In this document: piece by piece, positions 28,023-37,377 of the stretch
Layout: each line of letters starts with the position of its first letter
Numbering within the stretch: position 1 is the stretch's first letter
Assembly (NCBI GenBank): GCA_946404215.1
Contig: CAMJCT010000003.1
Coordinates: forward strand, 46,731 to 110,730
Direction of reading: 5' to 3'
Source: an uncultured Clostridium sp.
GTDB lineage: Bacteria > Bacillota > Clostridia > TANB77 > CAG-508
DNA length: 64,000 bases
Notes under the pieces: generated by a model
The model's input: the letters and a program-made list of their open reading frames with translations, nothing else
What the model was told of the DNA's origin: nothing
Databases searched by the model: none
Made by a program: the position numbers and the translations under genes

Positions 28023-28862
28023 TTATTTTATTAATCCTAAAATTCTTTCTAAGTCATCATTTGAAGTATACTCTATAATTATTTTTCCTCTTCTCTTTCC
28101 TGCATCTAATTTCACTTTCGTTCCAAAAAAGCTTTGGAAATTATCTTCTATACTTTTATATAAAATATGATTTCTTTGTTGCTCTTCACGTGTTTCTTTT
28201 ATTTTTGCCTTTTTTTCAACTTGTCTAACAGTGGAACCTCTTTCTAATAAATGTATAGCTGTTTGATATTGTGCTTCTGGGTCTGTAATAGCAAGCAATG
28301 CCTTACAGTGACCTTCTGTTATCTTACCCTCTTTGGCCATTTCTAAAACCCTTGGCTCTAAATTTAGTACTCTAACCCAGTTAGCTATTGTACTTCTTCC
28401 TTTTCCTAATTTCTTTGCAACCTCTTCTTGTGAAAGTCCATATGAATCGATTAATGTTTTTATCCCAAGAGCTTTTTCATATGGGTTTAAGTCCTCTCTT
28501 TGCATATTTTCTATAAGTGATATTTCAGAATTAACTCTTTTATTATCCTCTCTTATAATAGCTGGTATTTCTTTTATCCCTGCTATTTTTGAAGCTCTCC
28601 ATCTTCTCTCTCCAGCTACTATGCTGTAATATCCTTCTTTTGGAGTTACTACAATTGGTTGTATTAACCCATATTCTTTTATAGATTCTGCTAGTTCTTC
28701 TAAAGATTCTTGGTCAAATATTTTTCTTGGTTGTTCTCTGTTAGGTTCAACTTCTGCTATTTTTAAATTTTTTAATGTATCATTTTCACTAATTTGTTCT
28801 TCTTCTGGAGCAGGTCCAAATAAAGCATCTAAACCCTTTCCTAATCCTGTCATTTTAGCCAT
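28023..28862 (-). CDS. parB: Chromosome partitioning protein ParB (Spo0J)
   Basis: ParB binds parS sites, loads SMC and stimulates ParA to segregate the origin. The 279-aa protein has N-terminal GLGKGLDALFG, the CTP-binding GERRWRASK and ENMQREDLNPYEKA motifs at about residues 85-130. A helix-turn-helix (SQEEVAKKLGKGRSTIANWVRVLNL) follows, then the C-terminal dimer domain. It follows parA by 21 bp, the standard parAB order near the origin. No convincing parS was found in the window. Confidence 0.96.
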   Translation of the reverse strand: MAKMTGLGKGLDALFGPAPEEEQISENDTLKNLKIAEVEPNREQPRKIFDQESLEELAESIKEYGLIQPIVVTPKEGYYSIVAGERRWRASKIAGIKEIPAIIREDNKRVNSEISLIENMQREDLNPYEKALGIKTLIDSYGLSQEEVAKKLGKGRSTIANWVRVLNLEPRVLEMAKEGKITEGHCKALLAITDPEAQYQTAIHLLERGSTVRQVEKKAKIKETREEQQRNHILYKSIEDNFQSFFGTKVKLDAGKRRGKIIIEYTSNDDLERILGLIK

Positions 28863-28883
28863 TTTTATAATTCCTCCCTTATT

Positions 28884-29687
28884 TTACATCATATGTTTTG
28901 CCTTTTTTTCTTCCTCATTTATCTTCAAAAATTCTTTTGCAAACTTCATATAACTTTTTGCACCTTTAGACCTTGGGTCATACTCTGTTATTGGCATTCC
29001 ATAACTTGGCGCTTCACTTAATCTTACATTTCTTGGAATAACTGTTTTATAAACTTTATTCTCAAAATATTTTTTTACCTCTTTTACTACTTGGTTAGAA
29101 AGATTTGTTCTTATGTCATACATTGTTAGTAAAGCACCTTCTATTTGTATTTCCTTATTTAGGTGTTTTTTTACCAAATTAATAGTATTTATCAACTGTC
29201 CTAATCCTTCCAATGCATAATATTCGCATTGTACTGGTATTAACACACTATCTGAAGCAGTAAAAGAATTTAGAGTTATTAACCCTAAAGATGGCGGACA
29301 ATCTATTAGTATATAGTCAAATGTTTCTTTTACCTCTTCTAACTTTTCTTTTAATCTTTGCTCTCTTGACATCATAGAAACAAGCTCAACTTCTGCTCCA
29401 GCCAAACTTATGTTTGATGGACATACCTTTAAATTTTTTATAACTGTATCTTGTATAGCATCTTGTATTTGAGTGTCATTTACCAATAAATCATATGTAG
29501 AATACTCTACTTCTTTTTCTACTCCTAATCCACTTGTTGCATTTCCTTGAGGGTCAGCATCTATTAAAAGCACTTTCTTCCCTTTTTTCGCTAAAATTGT
29601 ACCCAAATTAACTGTTGTGGTTGTTTTTCCAACTCCACCTTTTTGATTTGCCACTGATATAACTTTTCCCAATTTTTTTGCCTCCAT
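28884..29687 (-). CDS. parA: Chromosome partitioning ATPase ParA (Soj)
   Basis: The 267-aa Walker-type ATPase has the deviant P-loop NQKGGVGKTTTTVNL at residues 14-28, LLIDADPQGNATSGLG and ILIDCPPSLGLITLNS. It works with ParB in origin segregation and regulates DnaA in Bacillus. It is in the usual rsmG-parA-parB order. A terminator and a MITE remnant separate it from rsmG, so it may have its own promoter. Confidence 0.96.
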   Translation of the reverse strand: MEAKKLGKVISVANQKGGVGKTTTTVNLGTILAKKGKKVLLIDADPQGNATSGLGVEKEVEYSTYDLLVNDTQIQDAIQDTVIKNLKVCPSNISLAGAEVELVSMMSREQRLKEKLEEVKETFDYILIDCPPSLGLITLNSFTASDSVLIPVQCEYYALEGLGQLINTINLVKKHLNKEIQIEGALLTMYDIRTNLSNQVVKEVKKYFENKVYKTVIPRNVRLSEAPSYGMPITEYDPRSKGAKSYMKFAKEFLKINEEEKKAKHMM

Positions 29688-29751
29688 TTTAGTTAATTTT
29701 TATCTATAAATTTTTTCATTTTTTTACTTTATTATGATATAAAAATATAAC

Positions 29752-29790
29752 AAAAAAGTCAATAATTTTTTAAAATTTATTGACTTTTTT
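29752..29790 (-). terminator. Terminator downstream of rsmG
   Basis: AAAAAAGTCAATAA pairs with TTATTGACTTTTTT; the T-run is usable on either strand. It abuts the MITE remnant. Confidence 0.75.
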
Positions 29791-29791
29791 G

Positions 29792-29850
29792 GTTACTGTT
29801 CAACCATATGTAATTATAAGTCCTTAGCTAAGTAATTACTATCTAAATCA
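29792..29850. mobile_element. One-ended MITE remnant
   Basis: It begins with the terminal repeat GTTACTGTTCA and continues with a CTTAGCTAAGTAATTACTATCTAAAT-like core, matching the right end of the 61454-61720 element. The other end is missing. It lies 10 bp after the rsmG stop. Confidence 0.65.
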
Positions 29851-29859
29851 GGATAAAAA

Positions 29860-30582
29860 CTATCTTAAAGGTTCTTTTAATGGAGTTCCTGGCTTTCTAG
29901 GATATTTGTTTGGAGTTTTTCTAATCTTCTCTATTATAACAATATTTCTTTTTATTTCTGTATCCGGCAAATTAAATTCTTCAACGCTTTTTACTCTTCC
30001 ACCTAACATTCTAATTGCCACATCAGCATTTTCTAATTCTTCATGTATTGTAGAACCTTTCATTGCTAAAACTATACCATTATCCCTTAAATATGGAATT
30101 AAATATTCAGACAATGTAGCCATATTAGCAACAGCTCTCGAAGTAACAACATCAAATTTTTCTCTATATTCCAATTTGTGGGCATTTTCTTCTGCCCTTC
30201 CATGTATTGATTCTATTTTTTTTAGCTCAAGCTCATCTATTACAAAATCTAAAAAATTTATTCTCTTGTTCAAAGAATCTAATAATGTTACTTTTAAATC
30301 TTCTCTATATATCTTAAGGGGTATTCCCGGAAATCCAGCACCTGTACCTACATCTATCAACTTTGAATTTTCGCCAATATATTTAGAAATTGTTAAAGAA
30401 TCTATAAAATGCTTTACAATAATATCCTCTGGGTCAATAATAGCTGTTAAATTTAGTTTTCTATTCCACTCTATTAATATATTCATATATTTATAAAATT
30501 TTAATATTTGCTCTTTATTTAAACTTATATTCAATTTATCTAAATATTTTTCAAAACTAATATTAAATTCTTCCAGTGTCAT
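29860..30582 (-). CDS. rsmG: 16S rRNA (guanine(527)-N7)-methyltransferase RsmG
   Basis: RsmG (GidB) methylates G527 in 16S rRNA. The 240-aa protein shows NRKLNLTAI, HFIDSLTI, LIDVGTGAGFPGIPLKI (SAM motif), VTSRAVA and the C-terminal KYPRKPGTP. It follows mnmG by 39 bp in the common mnmE-mnmG-rsmG order. A MITE remnant lies right after its stop. Confidence 0.96.
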   Translation of the reverse strand: MTLEEFNISFEKYLDKLNISLNKEQILKFYKYMNILIEWNRKLNLTAIIDPEDIIVKHFIDSLTISKYIGENSKLIDVGTGAGFPGIPLKIYREDLKVTLLDSLNKRINFLDFVIDELELKKIESIHGRAEENAHKLEYREKFDVVTSRAVANMATLSEYLIPYLRDNGIVLAMKGSTIHEELENADVAIRMLGGRVKSVEEFNLPDTEIKRNIVIIEKIRKTPNKYPRKPGTPLKEPLR

Positions 30583-30621
30583 TATAATTCTTCCTTTCTA
30601 AATATAAAATTTTTAAATCAT

Positions 30622-32499
30622 TTACTCATTACCTTTAATCTGTTGTAGATAAACTAGTAATACTGATATATCTGCTGGAGAAACTCCTGAAATTCTAGAT
30701 GCCTGTCCTATAGAATTAGGCTTGAATTTATTTAATTTTTGCCTTCCTTCAAGGCTTATTCCGTTTATAGTTTCATAATCTAAATTCTCAGGAAGTATCT
30801 TCGCTTCAAGCTTTTTAAACTTCTCCACTTGAGCTTCTTGCATTTTAATATAACCTTCGTATTTAACTTGTATTTCTACTTCTTTCCAAACCTGGCTATC
30901 CAAATTAGGTCTATCATCATCTATTGGTCCAAGTTTTTCGTAGTCTAATTCTGTCCTTTTTAACAATTCAGACATTTTAGTTCCAGTTGTAAGTTCAGAT
31001 GTTCCATACATTTTTAACAAATTATTAACTTTTTCTCCTGGTTTAACTATTTTATTCTTAAGTCTTGTTATTTCACGCTCTATGCTTTCTCTTTTGCTTA
31101 AGAATTTTTTATATCTCTCTTCACTTATTAAACCTATTTCATGTCCTATTTCTGTTAAACGTAAATCTGCATTATCCTGACGTAGCAACAACCTATATTC
31201 CGCTCTAGAAGTCATCATTCTATACGGTTCATTTGTTCCTTTGGTAACAATATCATCTATTAAAACACCTATATATCCTTGAGTTCTATCTAAAATAAGT
31301 GGTTTATTTCCTTTTATCTTTTGAGTAGCATTAATTCCAGCAATTAAACCTTGACAAGCAGCCTCTTCATAACCTGAAGTTCCATTTATTTGTCCCGCCA
31401 TAAATAAACCTTCAATATTTTTGTATTCCAAAGACAACTTCAAATTTGAAGGATCTATACAATCATATTCTATTGCATAAGCTGGTCTTGTAAACTCAGC
31501 ATGCTCAAGTCCAGGAATTGTATGGTACAAGGCAATTTGCACCTCTTCTGGTAAAGAAGAACTCATACCTTGGATATACATTTCTTCAGTATCCAAACCA
31601 ACCGGTTCTACAAAAGCCTGATGACGTGGTTTATCACTAAACCTAACAACTTTATCCTCAATAGATGGACAATATCTAGGTCCTGTTCCCTCTATCATTC
31701 CTGCATATAAAGGAGATCTATGTAAATTTTTCTTAATTATATTATGAGTTTTTTCATTTGTATATGTTAAATAACAATCTACCTGTTCAAACTCTTTAGG
31801 GCTATTTTCAAAAGAAAATGCTTCTATCCCTTTATCTCCCTTTTGAACCTCCATTTTGCTAAAATCAATACTCCTTCTATTAATTCTAGCAGGAGTTCCC
31901 GTTTTAAATCTTACCAATTCTATTCCTAATTTTTTTAAACAATCCGATAATTTGTTAGCAGCAGAAACACCATCAGGTCCACTCTCTTTAGAATACTCTC
32001 CAATAAAAATTTTTCCCTTTAGATATGTACCTGTCGCAAGTATAACTGTTTTTACTTTATAAACTGCTCCTATATCTGTTTTAATTGCCATTATCTTACC
32101 ATTTTCAACAACTATATCCACAATCTCTCCCTGCTTAACTTCAAGATTGTCTTGCATTTCTAAAGTATGCTTCATTTCAGACTGATACTTCTTTCTGTCA
32201 GCTTGAGCCCTTAATGAATGTACCGCAGGACCTTTTGAAGTATTAAGCATTTTTATTTGTATCATAGTTTTATCAATATTTTTTCCCATTTCTCCTCCTA
32301 AAGCATCAATCTCTCTTACAAGATGACCTTTAGAGCTTCCCCCTATATGAGGATTACATGGCATATTTGCAATTGCTTCTAAACTTATCGAAAAAATTAA
32401 AGTTTTCATTCCCAATCTAGCAGCCGCAAGAGCAGCTTCACATCCTGCATGTCCTGCCCCAACCACTGCTACATCATATTCTCCAGCTATATAACTCAT
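30622..32499 (-). CDS. mnmG: tRNA uridine 5-carboxymethylaminomethyl modification enzyme MnmG (GidA)
   Basis: MnmG, with MnmE, makes cmnm5U34 in tRNAs. The 625-aa protein has the FAD-binding [17 protein letters not shown] at residues 13-29, [43 protein letters not shown] and [15 protein letters not shown]. The length is normal. It should be co-transcribed with its partner mnmE, but a 430-bp spacer with a perfect palindrome lies between them. That spacer is unusual, as the two are normally close. Confidence 0.97.
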   Translation of the reverse strand: MSYIAGEYDVAVVGAGHAGCEAALAAARLGMKTLIFSISLEAIANMPCNPHIGGSSKGHLVREIDALGGEMGKNIDKTMIQIKMLNTSKGPAVHSLRAQADRKKYQSEMKHTLEMQDNLEVKQGEIVDIVVENGKIMAIKTDIGAVYKVKTVILATGTYLKGKIFIGEYSKESGPDGVSAANKLSDCLKKLGIELVRFKTGTPARINRRSIDFSKMEVQKGDKGIEAFSFENSPKEFEQVDCYLTYTNEKTHNIIKKNLHRSPLYAGMIEGTGPRYCPSIEDKVVRFSDKPRHQAFVEPVGLDTEEMYIQGMSSSLPEEVQIALYHTIPGLEHAEFTRPAYAIEYDCIDPSNLKLSLEYKNIEGLFMAGQINGTSGYEEAACQGLIAGINATQKIKGNKPLILDRTQGYIGVLIDDIVTKGTNEPYRMMTSRAEYRLLLRQDNADLRLTEIGHEIGLISEERYKKFLSKRESIEREITRLKNKIVKPGEKVNNLLKMYGTSELTTGTKMSELLKRTELDYEKLGPIDDDRPNLDSQVWKEVEIQVKYEGYIKMQEAQVEKFKKLEAKILPENLDYETINGISLEGRQKLNKFKPNSIGQASRISGVSPADISVLLVYLQQIKGNE

Positions 32500-32931
32500 A
32501 TTTATATTCCTTTCTAATTATCAATTATGTAAAATGAAATAACGTTTCTATTTATATTTTTTTCATTCCTTGTGAAACAGAAAATGTTGTTTTTTTGACC
32601 ACAATTTACAATTTAACCTATAGGTTAAATTGTAAATTAATGTAAAACATTTAAATATATTCCTAAATAAACCAATATAAAAAATAGTAACTATAAAAAA
32701 AAGATATATAAAAAAATTTTAACATTATTATTCGTTTTATGTAACTGTAGAAATGTGTTCCCACATTTTTTATAATATGTTCCACAGCTTTTTTTATTAT
32801 TGTTGTTAAATCTAATTGTGTTTTATTTGGCTTCAAAATCAATTTAAAACGTTTTTATTATATTTATAATAAAATTAGTCATATTTTGCCACATCTTGCT
32901 TTATTTTTGATTTTAACACTTTGTATGTTTT
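32500..32931. other. Gene-free spacer between mnmG and mnmE
   Basis: This 430-bp AT-rich stretch has no ORF of note. It holds the perfect 36-bp palindrome at 32603-32638, short GTGTTCCCACAT and TTCCACAGC motifs near 32755-32790, and a weak half-parS-like GTGAAACA at 32571-32578. Confidence 0.6.
32603..32638. repeat. Perfect 36-bp palindrome
   Basis: The 18-base arm AATTTACAATTTAACCTA is followed without a loop by its exact complement. No strong T-run follows on either strand, so it is not a typical terminator. It may be an operator for a dimeric regulator or a cruciform. Confidence 0.8.
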
Positions 32932-34306
32932 CTATTTTCCAAGACAAAACTTAGAAAAAATTTCGTTAATAATATTTTCACTTACAATTTCGCCTGTAAT
33001 ATTACCCAAATCCTCTAAAATATCTTTAATAAATATAGCTATAATATCAATTGGCATATCATTTTGTATTGCCTCTTTCGTTTTTTCTACATTTTTGATA
33101 GCCTTAGATATTAAATTTTTATGTCTCACATTGGTAATTACTATTTCATTATCTAAATTAATTTCATTTAAATCAAACAATTCTGTAATTTTGTTGTATA
33201 AACTATCTATTCCTATTTTATTAAGTGCTGACATCTTTATAATATTAAAACACACATTTTTTAGCCTTTCATCATCTTCATTTATAACGCTTTTTAAATC
33301 AACCTTATTTAATATAATAATAGCTTTTTTATTTTTTATAATATCTAATATCTCTAAATCTTCTTCTGTAAGCTCCTTACTGGAGTCAAAAATAGAAATT
33401 ATTAAATCGGCGCTATCTGCTATTTCCCTAGACTTTCTTATGCCTATTTTTTCTATTTCATCTTCTGTTTTTCTTATTCCAGCTGTATCTATAAGTTTAA
33501 GTGGAATTCCGTTTATATTTACAAATTCTTCAATTGTATCTCTTGTTGTTCCTTCAAATTCAGTAACAATAGCTCTTTCCTCTTTTAAAATTGCATTTAG
33601 CAAAGAAGACTTGCCAGCATTTGGTTTTCCTATTATAGCTGTTTTTATTCCTTCTTTTAATATTTTACCACTATCAAAACTTCTTTCTAGTTTTTCTAGT
33701 TTATTTTGCACACTTGCTAGCATGCTTTGTATTTCAGAATATGTAACTTCTTCTACATCATATTCTGGATAATCAAGAACAACTTCAATATTTACCATTA
33801 CATCTAAAATCTCTTGTTTTATCTCTTTTATTTTTTTTGATAACTCGCCTTCTAATTGCTTAATTCCTGTTTTTGCTTCTTTTTCAGATTTGGCATTTAT
33901 AACATCTATAACAGATTCTGCTTGCAATAAATCTATTCTTCCATTTAAAAATGCTCTTTTCGTAAACTCTCCTGGTTCCGCAAGCTCTGCTCCATTTTTT
34001 AAGCAAAGTTCTAATATTTTTTTCATAATAACATTTCCACCATGTGAATTAATCTCACACATATTTTCAGTTGTATAGCTTTTAGGCGATTTAAAATAAG
34101 AAACTAAAACTTCATCTATTATATTTTCTTTATCATCTAGAATATATCCGTATTTTATGGTATATCCATTTATATCTGTTATATCTTGTTTATTCCTAGG
34201 CTTAAATATTTTATCTAAAACCTTAAAACAATCTTCTCCACTCATTCTTATTATTCCAATTCCACCTATGCCGAGGAGCCGTAGAGATTGAGGCAATTAC
34301 ATCCAT
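32932..34306 (-). CDS. mnmE: tRNA modification GTPase MnmE, needs +1 frameshift at CGG codon 12
   Basis: MnmE is the GTPase partner of MnmG. The ATG at 34306 follows GAAGGAT and encodes MDVIASISTAP, the family N-terminus. Frame 0 then reads CGG (34273-34271) and stops 15 codons later. Skipping the C gives Gly and continues GIGGIGIIRMSG, exactly as in MnmE, to a 457-aa protein. Domains are the N-terminal folate-binding part, the G domain with GKPNAGKSSLLNA (about residue 225) and DTAG, and the C-terminal Cys motif FCLGK. Only the frameshifted reading gives the complete conserved N-terminus; a start at 34296 would lose it. MnmE is important for decoding accuracy and frame maintenance. Confidence 0.95.
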
Positions 34307-34395
34307 TTCTATATCCTTCTTTCATTCTTTGTTAAAACTTTCATTCATAATTTTAGCATATTATGTAACTTTTTTAAATAGTTTTTTATAAAAAA

Positions 34396-34453
34396 ATTAA
34401 AGAAGCAAAATATAAATTCACATTTCTTACAAATTTAATTTTGCTTCTGAATT
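34396..34453 (-). terminator. Terminator after jag
   Basis: AGAAGCAAAAT pairs with ATTTTGCTTCT, followed on the minus strand by a T-rich run, ahead of mnmE. Confidence 0.7.
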
Positions 34454-34463
34454 AATTAACTAT

Positions 34464-35153
34464 TTAATTATTCTTTAAAGAAATAACTATTCTTCTATTT
34501 GGTTCATCTCCAATACTTACTGTTTCTACCTTTGGGTTTTTTTGCAATTTATTATGAATAATTTTTCTTTCATAAGCCTGCATAGGTTCTAATTTAACAG
34601 GTTTTTTAGTTTTTATAACAGTCTTAGCAACTTTTTCAGCTAGTTCTTCTAGTGTTTTCTCTCTTTTAGCCTTATATCCTTGTATGTCTAATATTACTCT
34701 AACCTTATTTTCAATTCCCTTACCTGCAATTGATGTTAATATATTTTGCATTGAGTATAAAGTTTCACCTCTATATCCAATTAAAAAACCAAGTTTTTCA
34801 CTGTTCATTTCAACATTTATATAGGATTCGTTAGAATTTATTTCATAAGTAGTTCCTTCAGGCATATTATTTACAAAATCCTTTAGAAATTCTTCTATAT
34901 TTTTAATTGCTTTTTCTTGTTCTTCCTTTGTTAAAATATTTTCTTTTTTAACTTGTTTTATGTTACTTTTTTCCTCTTTTATTGTTATTTCTACTTTTAC
35001 AACCCTTGGTGTTAAAATGCTAAAAAAGCTCCTTTTATCTTCATTTTCCAATACTTTAACATCGACTTTATCTCTAGAAACATTTAACTTTTTTAAACCA
35101 TTTTCTATTGCTTCATTTGTAGTCTTACCCTCTGCAATAATACTATTTTCCAT
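34464..35153 (-). CDS. jag: Jag/KhpB RNA-binding protein
   Basis: The 229-aa protein has three parts. The N-terminal Jag domain (residues 1-50) shows AEGKTTNEAIENGLKKL and the VLENEDKRSFFSIL pattern. The KH-II domain (about residues 85-160) has the GFLIGYRGETLYSMQ loop. The C-terminal R3H domain has EPMQAYERKIIH. KhpB binds many RNAs and affects cell division and elongation. It follows yidC by 3 bp, the usual rpmH-rnpA-yidD-yidC-jag order. Confidence 0.95.
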   Translation of the reverse strand: MENSIIAEGKTTNEAIENGLKKLNVSRDKVDVKVLENEDKRSFFSILTPRVVKVEITIKEEKSNIKQVKKENILTKEEQEKAIKNIEEFLKDFVNNMPEGTTYEINSNESYINVEMNSEKLGFLIGYRGETLYSMQNILTSIAGKGIENKVRVILDIQGYKAKREKTLEELAEKVAKTVIKTKKPVKLEPMQAYERKIIHNKLQKNPKVETVSIGDEPNRRIVISLKNN

Positions 35154-35156
35154 TTA

Positions 35157-36068
35157 TTATTCCTCCTCAGTCTTTATTGCTTTATCTAAAACTATTCTTT
35201 CTAAAATCATAAGAATATTACTTATTAGCCAATATAGCGCCAAACCTAGTGGTGCTACAAATGCTATAGATATAGACATTATTGGCATCATCCAAGACAT
35301 CATTTTATTTGTTTGCATTACTGTGTCTACTTCGTTAGATTCCTCTTTTACAGCCAATTCTTTTCCTGCTTCTTCATCCTCAACAACCTGCTGTACATTA
35401 TCCTGTTCTTTCTCTACCTTATTGTTTTGTTGCATAGCTGTTGTTAATCTAATAGAAATAAATGAAGAAATTATATATAATATTGGTATTATATAAACTG
35501 TAAAATCAGTCATATTTTGCTGTGGTATTTTACTTAAATCTAATCCAATAAAATTCATTTGAAGGTTCATTTTGTTTATATTATCATCATCTGGGTTTTT
35601 CTCTCTTAGCCAATCATTTTCTCTTATTAAGTCAATTTCAGGATAAACAGAACTTACTGTTTTTCCTTCTTCTTGAAGCTGTGTTGTATACCTATTTATA
35701 TCTTCCTTAGAAATTTTTTCCATGTATGTTAATGGATTTCTTACCAAGTAAAAAATTGATAATAATAATAATAATTGAATTATCGTAGTTAAACAGCCAC
35801 TAAATGGACTCATTTTTTCGTTTTTGTATAAATTCATTACCTCCTGGTTCATTTTTTCTGGATCATTTTTATATTTAAACTGTATTGCTTTCATTTTGCC
35901 TTGTAATTTAGCACTTTTTTTCATTGTCTTCTGCTGTCTTATTGACAAAGGTAATAATAGCAATTTTATAATAACTGTAAATAATATAATAGCCAATCCA
36001 TAATTATTAACCAAATCATACAATATTTTTAATAAATATCCAAAAATATTTGCAAAAAATTCAAACAT
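35157..36068 (-). CDS. yidC: Membrane protein insertase YidC/SpoIIIJ
   Basis: This 303-aa Oxa1-family insertase places membrane proteins in the bilayer. Seen are an N-terminal helix, KLLLLPLSIRQQKTMKKSAKLQGKMKAIQ with the hydrophilic-groove Arg, and four to five later helices ending in APLGLALYWLISNILMILE. A long charged loop (Glu/Gln-rich, about residues 215-250) sits before the fourth helix and is larger than usual. It lies between yidD and jag. Confidence 0.95.
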   Translation of the reverse strand: MFEFFANIFGYLLKILYDLVNNYGLAIILFTVIIKLLLLPLSIRQQKTMKKSAKLQGKMKAIQFKYKNDPEKMNQEVMNLYKNEKMSPFSGCLTTIIQLLLLLSIFYLVRNPLTYMEKISKEDINRYTTQLQEEGKTVSSVYPEIDLIRENDWLREKNPDDDNINKMNLQMNFIGLDLSKIPQQNMTDFTVYIIPILYIISSFISIRLTTAMQQNNKVEKEQDNVQQVVEDEEAGKELAVKEESNEVDTVMQTNKMMSWMMPIMSISIAFVAPLGLALYWLISNILMILERIVLDKAIKTEEE

Positions 36069-36088
36069 ATATTTATTTCCCCCTAGCT

Positions 36089-36307
36089 CTATCTTAATGG
36101 ATCATATCCACCTTTTGAAAATGGATTGCATCTAAGAATTCTATATATCCCTATGGCACTCCCCTTCCACGCTCCATATTTTTCAATTGCTTGTTTTGTG
36201 TATTCTGAGCAAGTTGGATAAAATTTACAATTAATATTTTTACTCTTTAACCATATTGATATATGTCTTTGATAAATATCAATAAGCCAAATTAAAAAAC
36301 TTTTCAT
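36089..36307 (-). CDS. yidD: YidD membrane protein insertion efficiency factor
   Basis: The 72-aa protein has the three-Cys core [19 protein letters not shown], and [13 protein letters not shown] at the C-terminus, both diagnostic. It overlaps rnpA by 4 bp and precedes yidC. Confidence 0.96.
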   Translation of the reverse strand: MKSFLIWLIDIYQRHISIWLKSKNINCKFYPTCSEYTKQAIEKYGAWKGSAIGIYRILRCNPFSKGGYDPLR

Positions 36308-36654
36308 TTTTGTTCCTCAAAAATATTTGCTTTATCTAAAATATCTATCATATCCTTTTCTATATTTATAAATCTAGCATTTTCTATAGATACTTTCTTT
36401 TTCCATAGAAATACAATAGAATATCCACATTTTATTTTATTTTCTAGTAACCTATAATTTTCTCTTATAATTCTCTTTATGAAATTTCTTTTTACTGCTT
36501 TTGCTACTTTTACACCTATAGCTATTCCTAACATATTATATTCTTTATCATTTTTCTTTATAAAAGCCTCTATATTTTTACCAGAATAATATTTTCCTTG
36601 TGATAAAACATTTTTAAATTCATAATTTTTTTTTAGCATTCTTGTTTTTTTCAT
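36304..36654 (-). CDS. rnpA: Ribonuclease P protein component RnpA
   Basis: The 116-aa basic protein is the protein subunit of RNase P. The motifs [20 protein letters not shown] and the '[18 protein letters not shown]' RNR helix are diagnostic. The gene is between rpmH and yidD in canonical order and overlaps yidD, suggesting coupling. Confidence 0.95.
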   Translation of the reverse strand: MKKTRMLKKNYEFKNVLSQGKYYSGKNIEAFIKKNDKEYNMLGIAIGVKVAKAVKRNFIKRIIRENYRLLENKIKCGYSIVFLWKKKVSIENARFINIEKDMIDILDKANIFEEQK

Positions 36655-36814
36655 TTAACTTTAATCCCTTCTTTATCAATGTAAAAAGCAATGAAAAAAG
36701 CAAAAATTTGCTATAATTATGCATAAAAGGCTCGCTTATGCGGCCTTTCATTTGTTAAATTAATTATATTTATTATTTAACAAAATACTAATAAATCATA
36801 ATTATATTAAGATA

Positions 36815-36949
36815 TTATGCAGTTAATCTTTTTCTACCTTTTGCTCTTCTTGCTTTTATTACGTTTTGTCCTGATCTAGTTTTCATTCTTTTCATAAATC
36901 CATGTTCTTTTTTCTCTTGTCTATTTTTAGGTTGAAATGTTCTTTTCAT
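36815..36949 (-). CDS. rpmH: 50S ribosomal protein L34
   Basis: The 44-aa product reads [20 protein letters not shown] and continues with the family basic tail. The ATG at 36949 follows TAGGAGGTG; a longer in-frame reading to 37015 is not needed. It is the gene bordering the origin, divergent from dnaA. Confidence 0.98.
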   Translation of the reverse strand: MKRTFQPKNRQEKKEHGFMKRMKTRSGQNVIKARRAKGRKRLTA

Positions 36950-37141
36950 TATTGCACCTCCTATTGCTTTAATCTTTATAAAATTCCATTTCACTGGAAA
37001 TTCTTTTAATAACAAGTATATCGATTATACAGTACTACTACACAAATTGTCAAGATATTTTTGAATTTTTTTATTTAAATTTTATGTAACTTTTTTCTGT
37101 TTTTGCTGTTTTCTTGTAACATTTTTGTAATATACATGTAG

Positions 37142-37352
37142 TTATCCACATAACTTTTTATATTTATCCACATTTTAAAAATTTTTTCCACAATTTTATT
37201 GACTTATTGTGTATAAATTTGTTATTATAGGAAAGTAAAAAAATACGTCCTATTTTTATTGAAAATATTTGAATTTATGTTCGTAAAAAATACGTCAGTT
37301 TTTACAAAACTATTACAATTTTATCAACATATGTGGATAACTTTGTGGATAA
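37142..37352. other. oriC: Origin of replication, first DnaA-box cluster (incC-like)
   Basis: Between rpmH and dnaA are perfect DnaA boxes TTATCCACA at 37142-37150 and 37164-37172, and inverted TGTGGATAA at 37332-37340 and 37344-37352. Partial boxes (TTTTCCACA) lie near 37185. The region also holds a dnaA promoter candidate and two copies of a AAAAAATACGTC repeat. Confidence 0.9.
37199..37228 (+). promoter_or_regulatory. Candidate dnaA promoter
   Basis: TTGACT, an 18-bp spacer and TATTAT lie about 150 bp before dnaA, between DnaA boxes, which would allow autoregulation. Confidence 0.5.
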
Positions 37353-37377
37353 TTTATTATGAAAGGATGTTTTTTAA

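Noticed and set aside
28180-28205. CACGTG core inside parB as a parS site
   Set aside because: Only the central CACGTG fits; the flanks differ from TGTTTCACGTGAAACA at many positions.
32566-32581. GTGAAACA half-site between mnmG and mnmE as parS
   Set aside because: About 11 of 16 positions match and the left half is poor; too weak to call.
32921-33772. 283-codon plus-strand ORF opposite mnmE
   Set aside because: Antisense shadow: Ser/Ile/Phe-rich composition typical of reverse-reading AT-rich genes.
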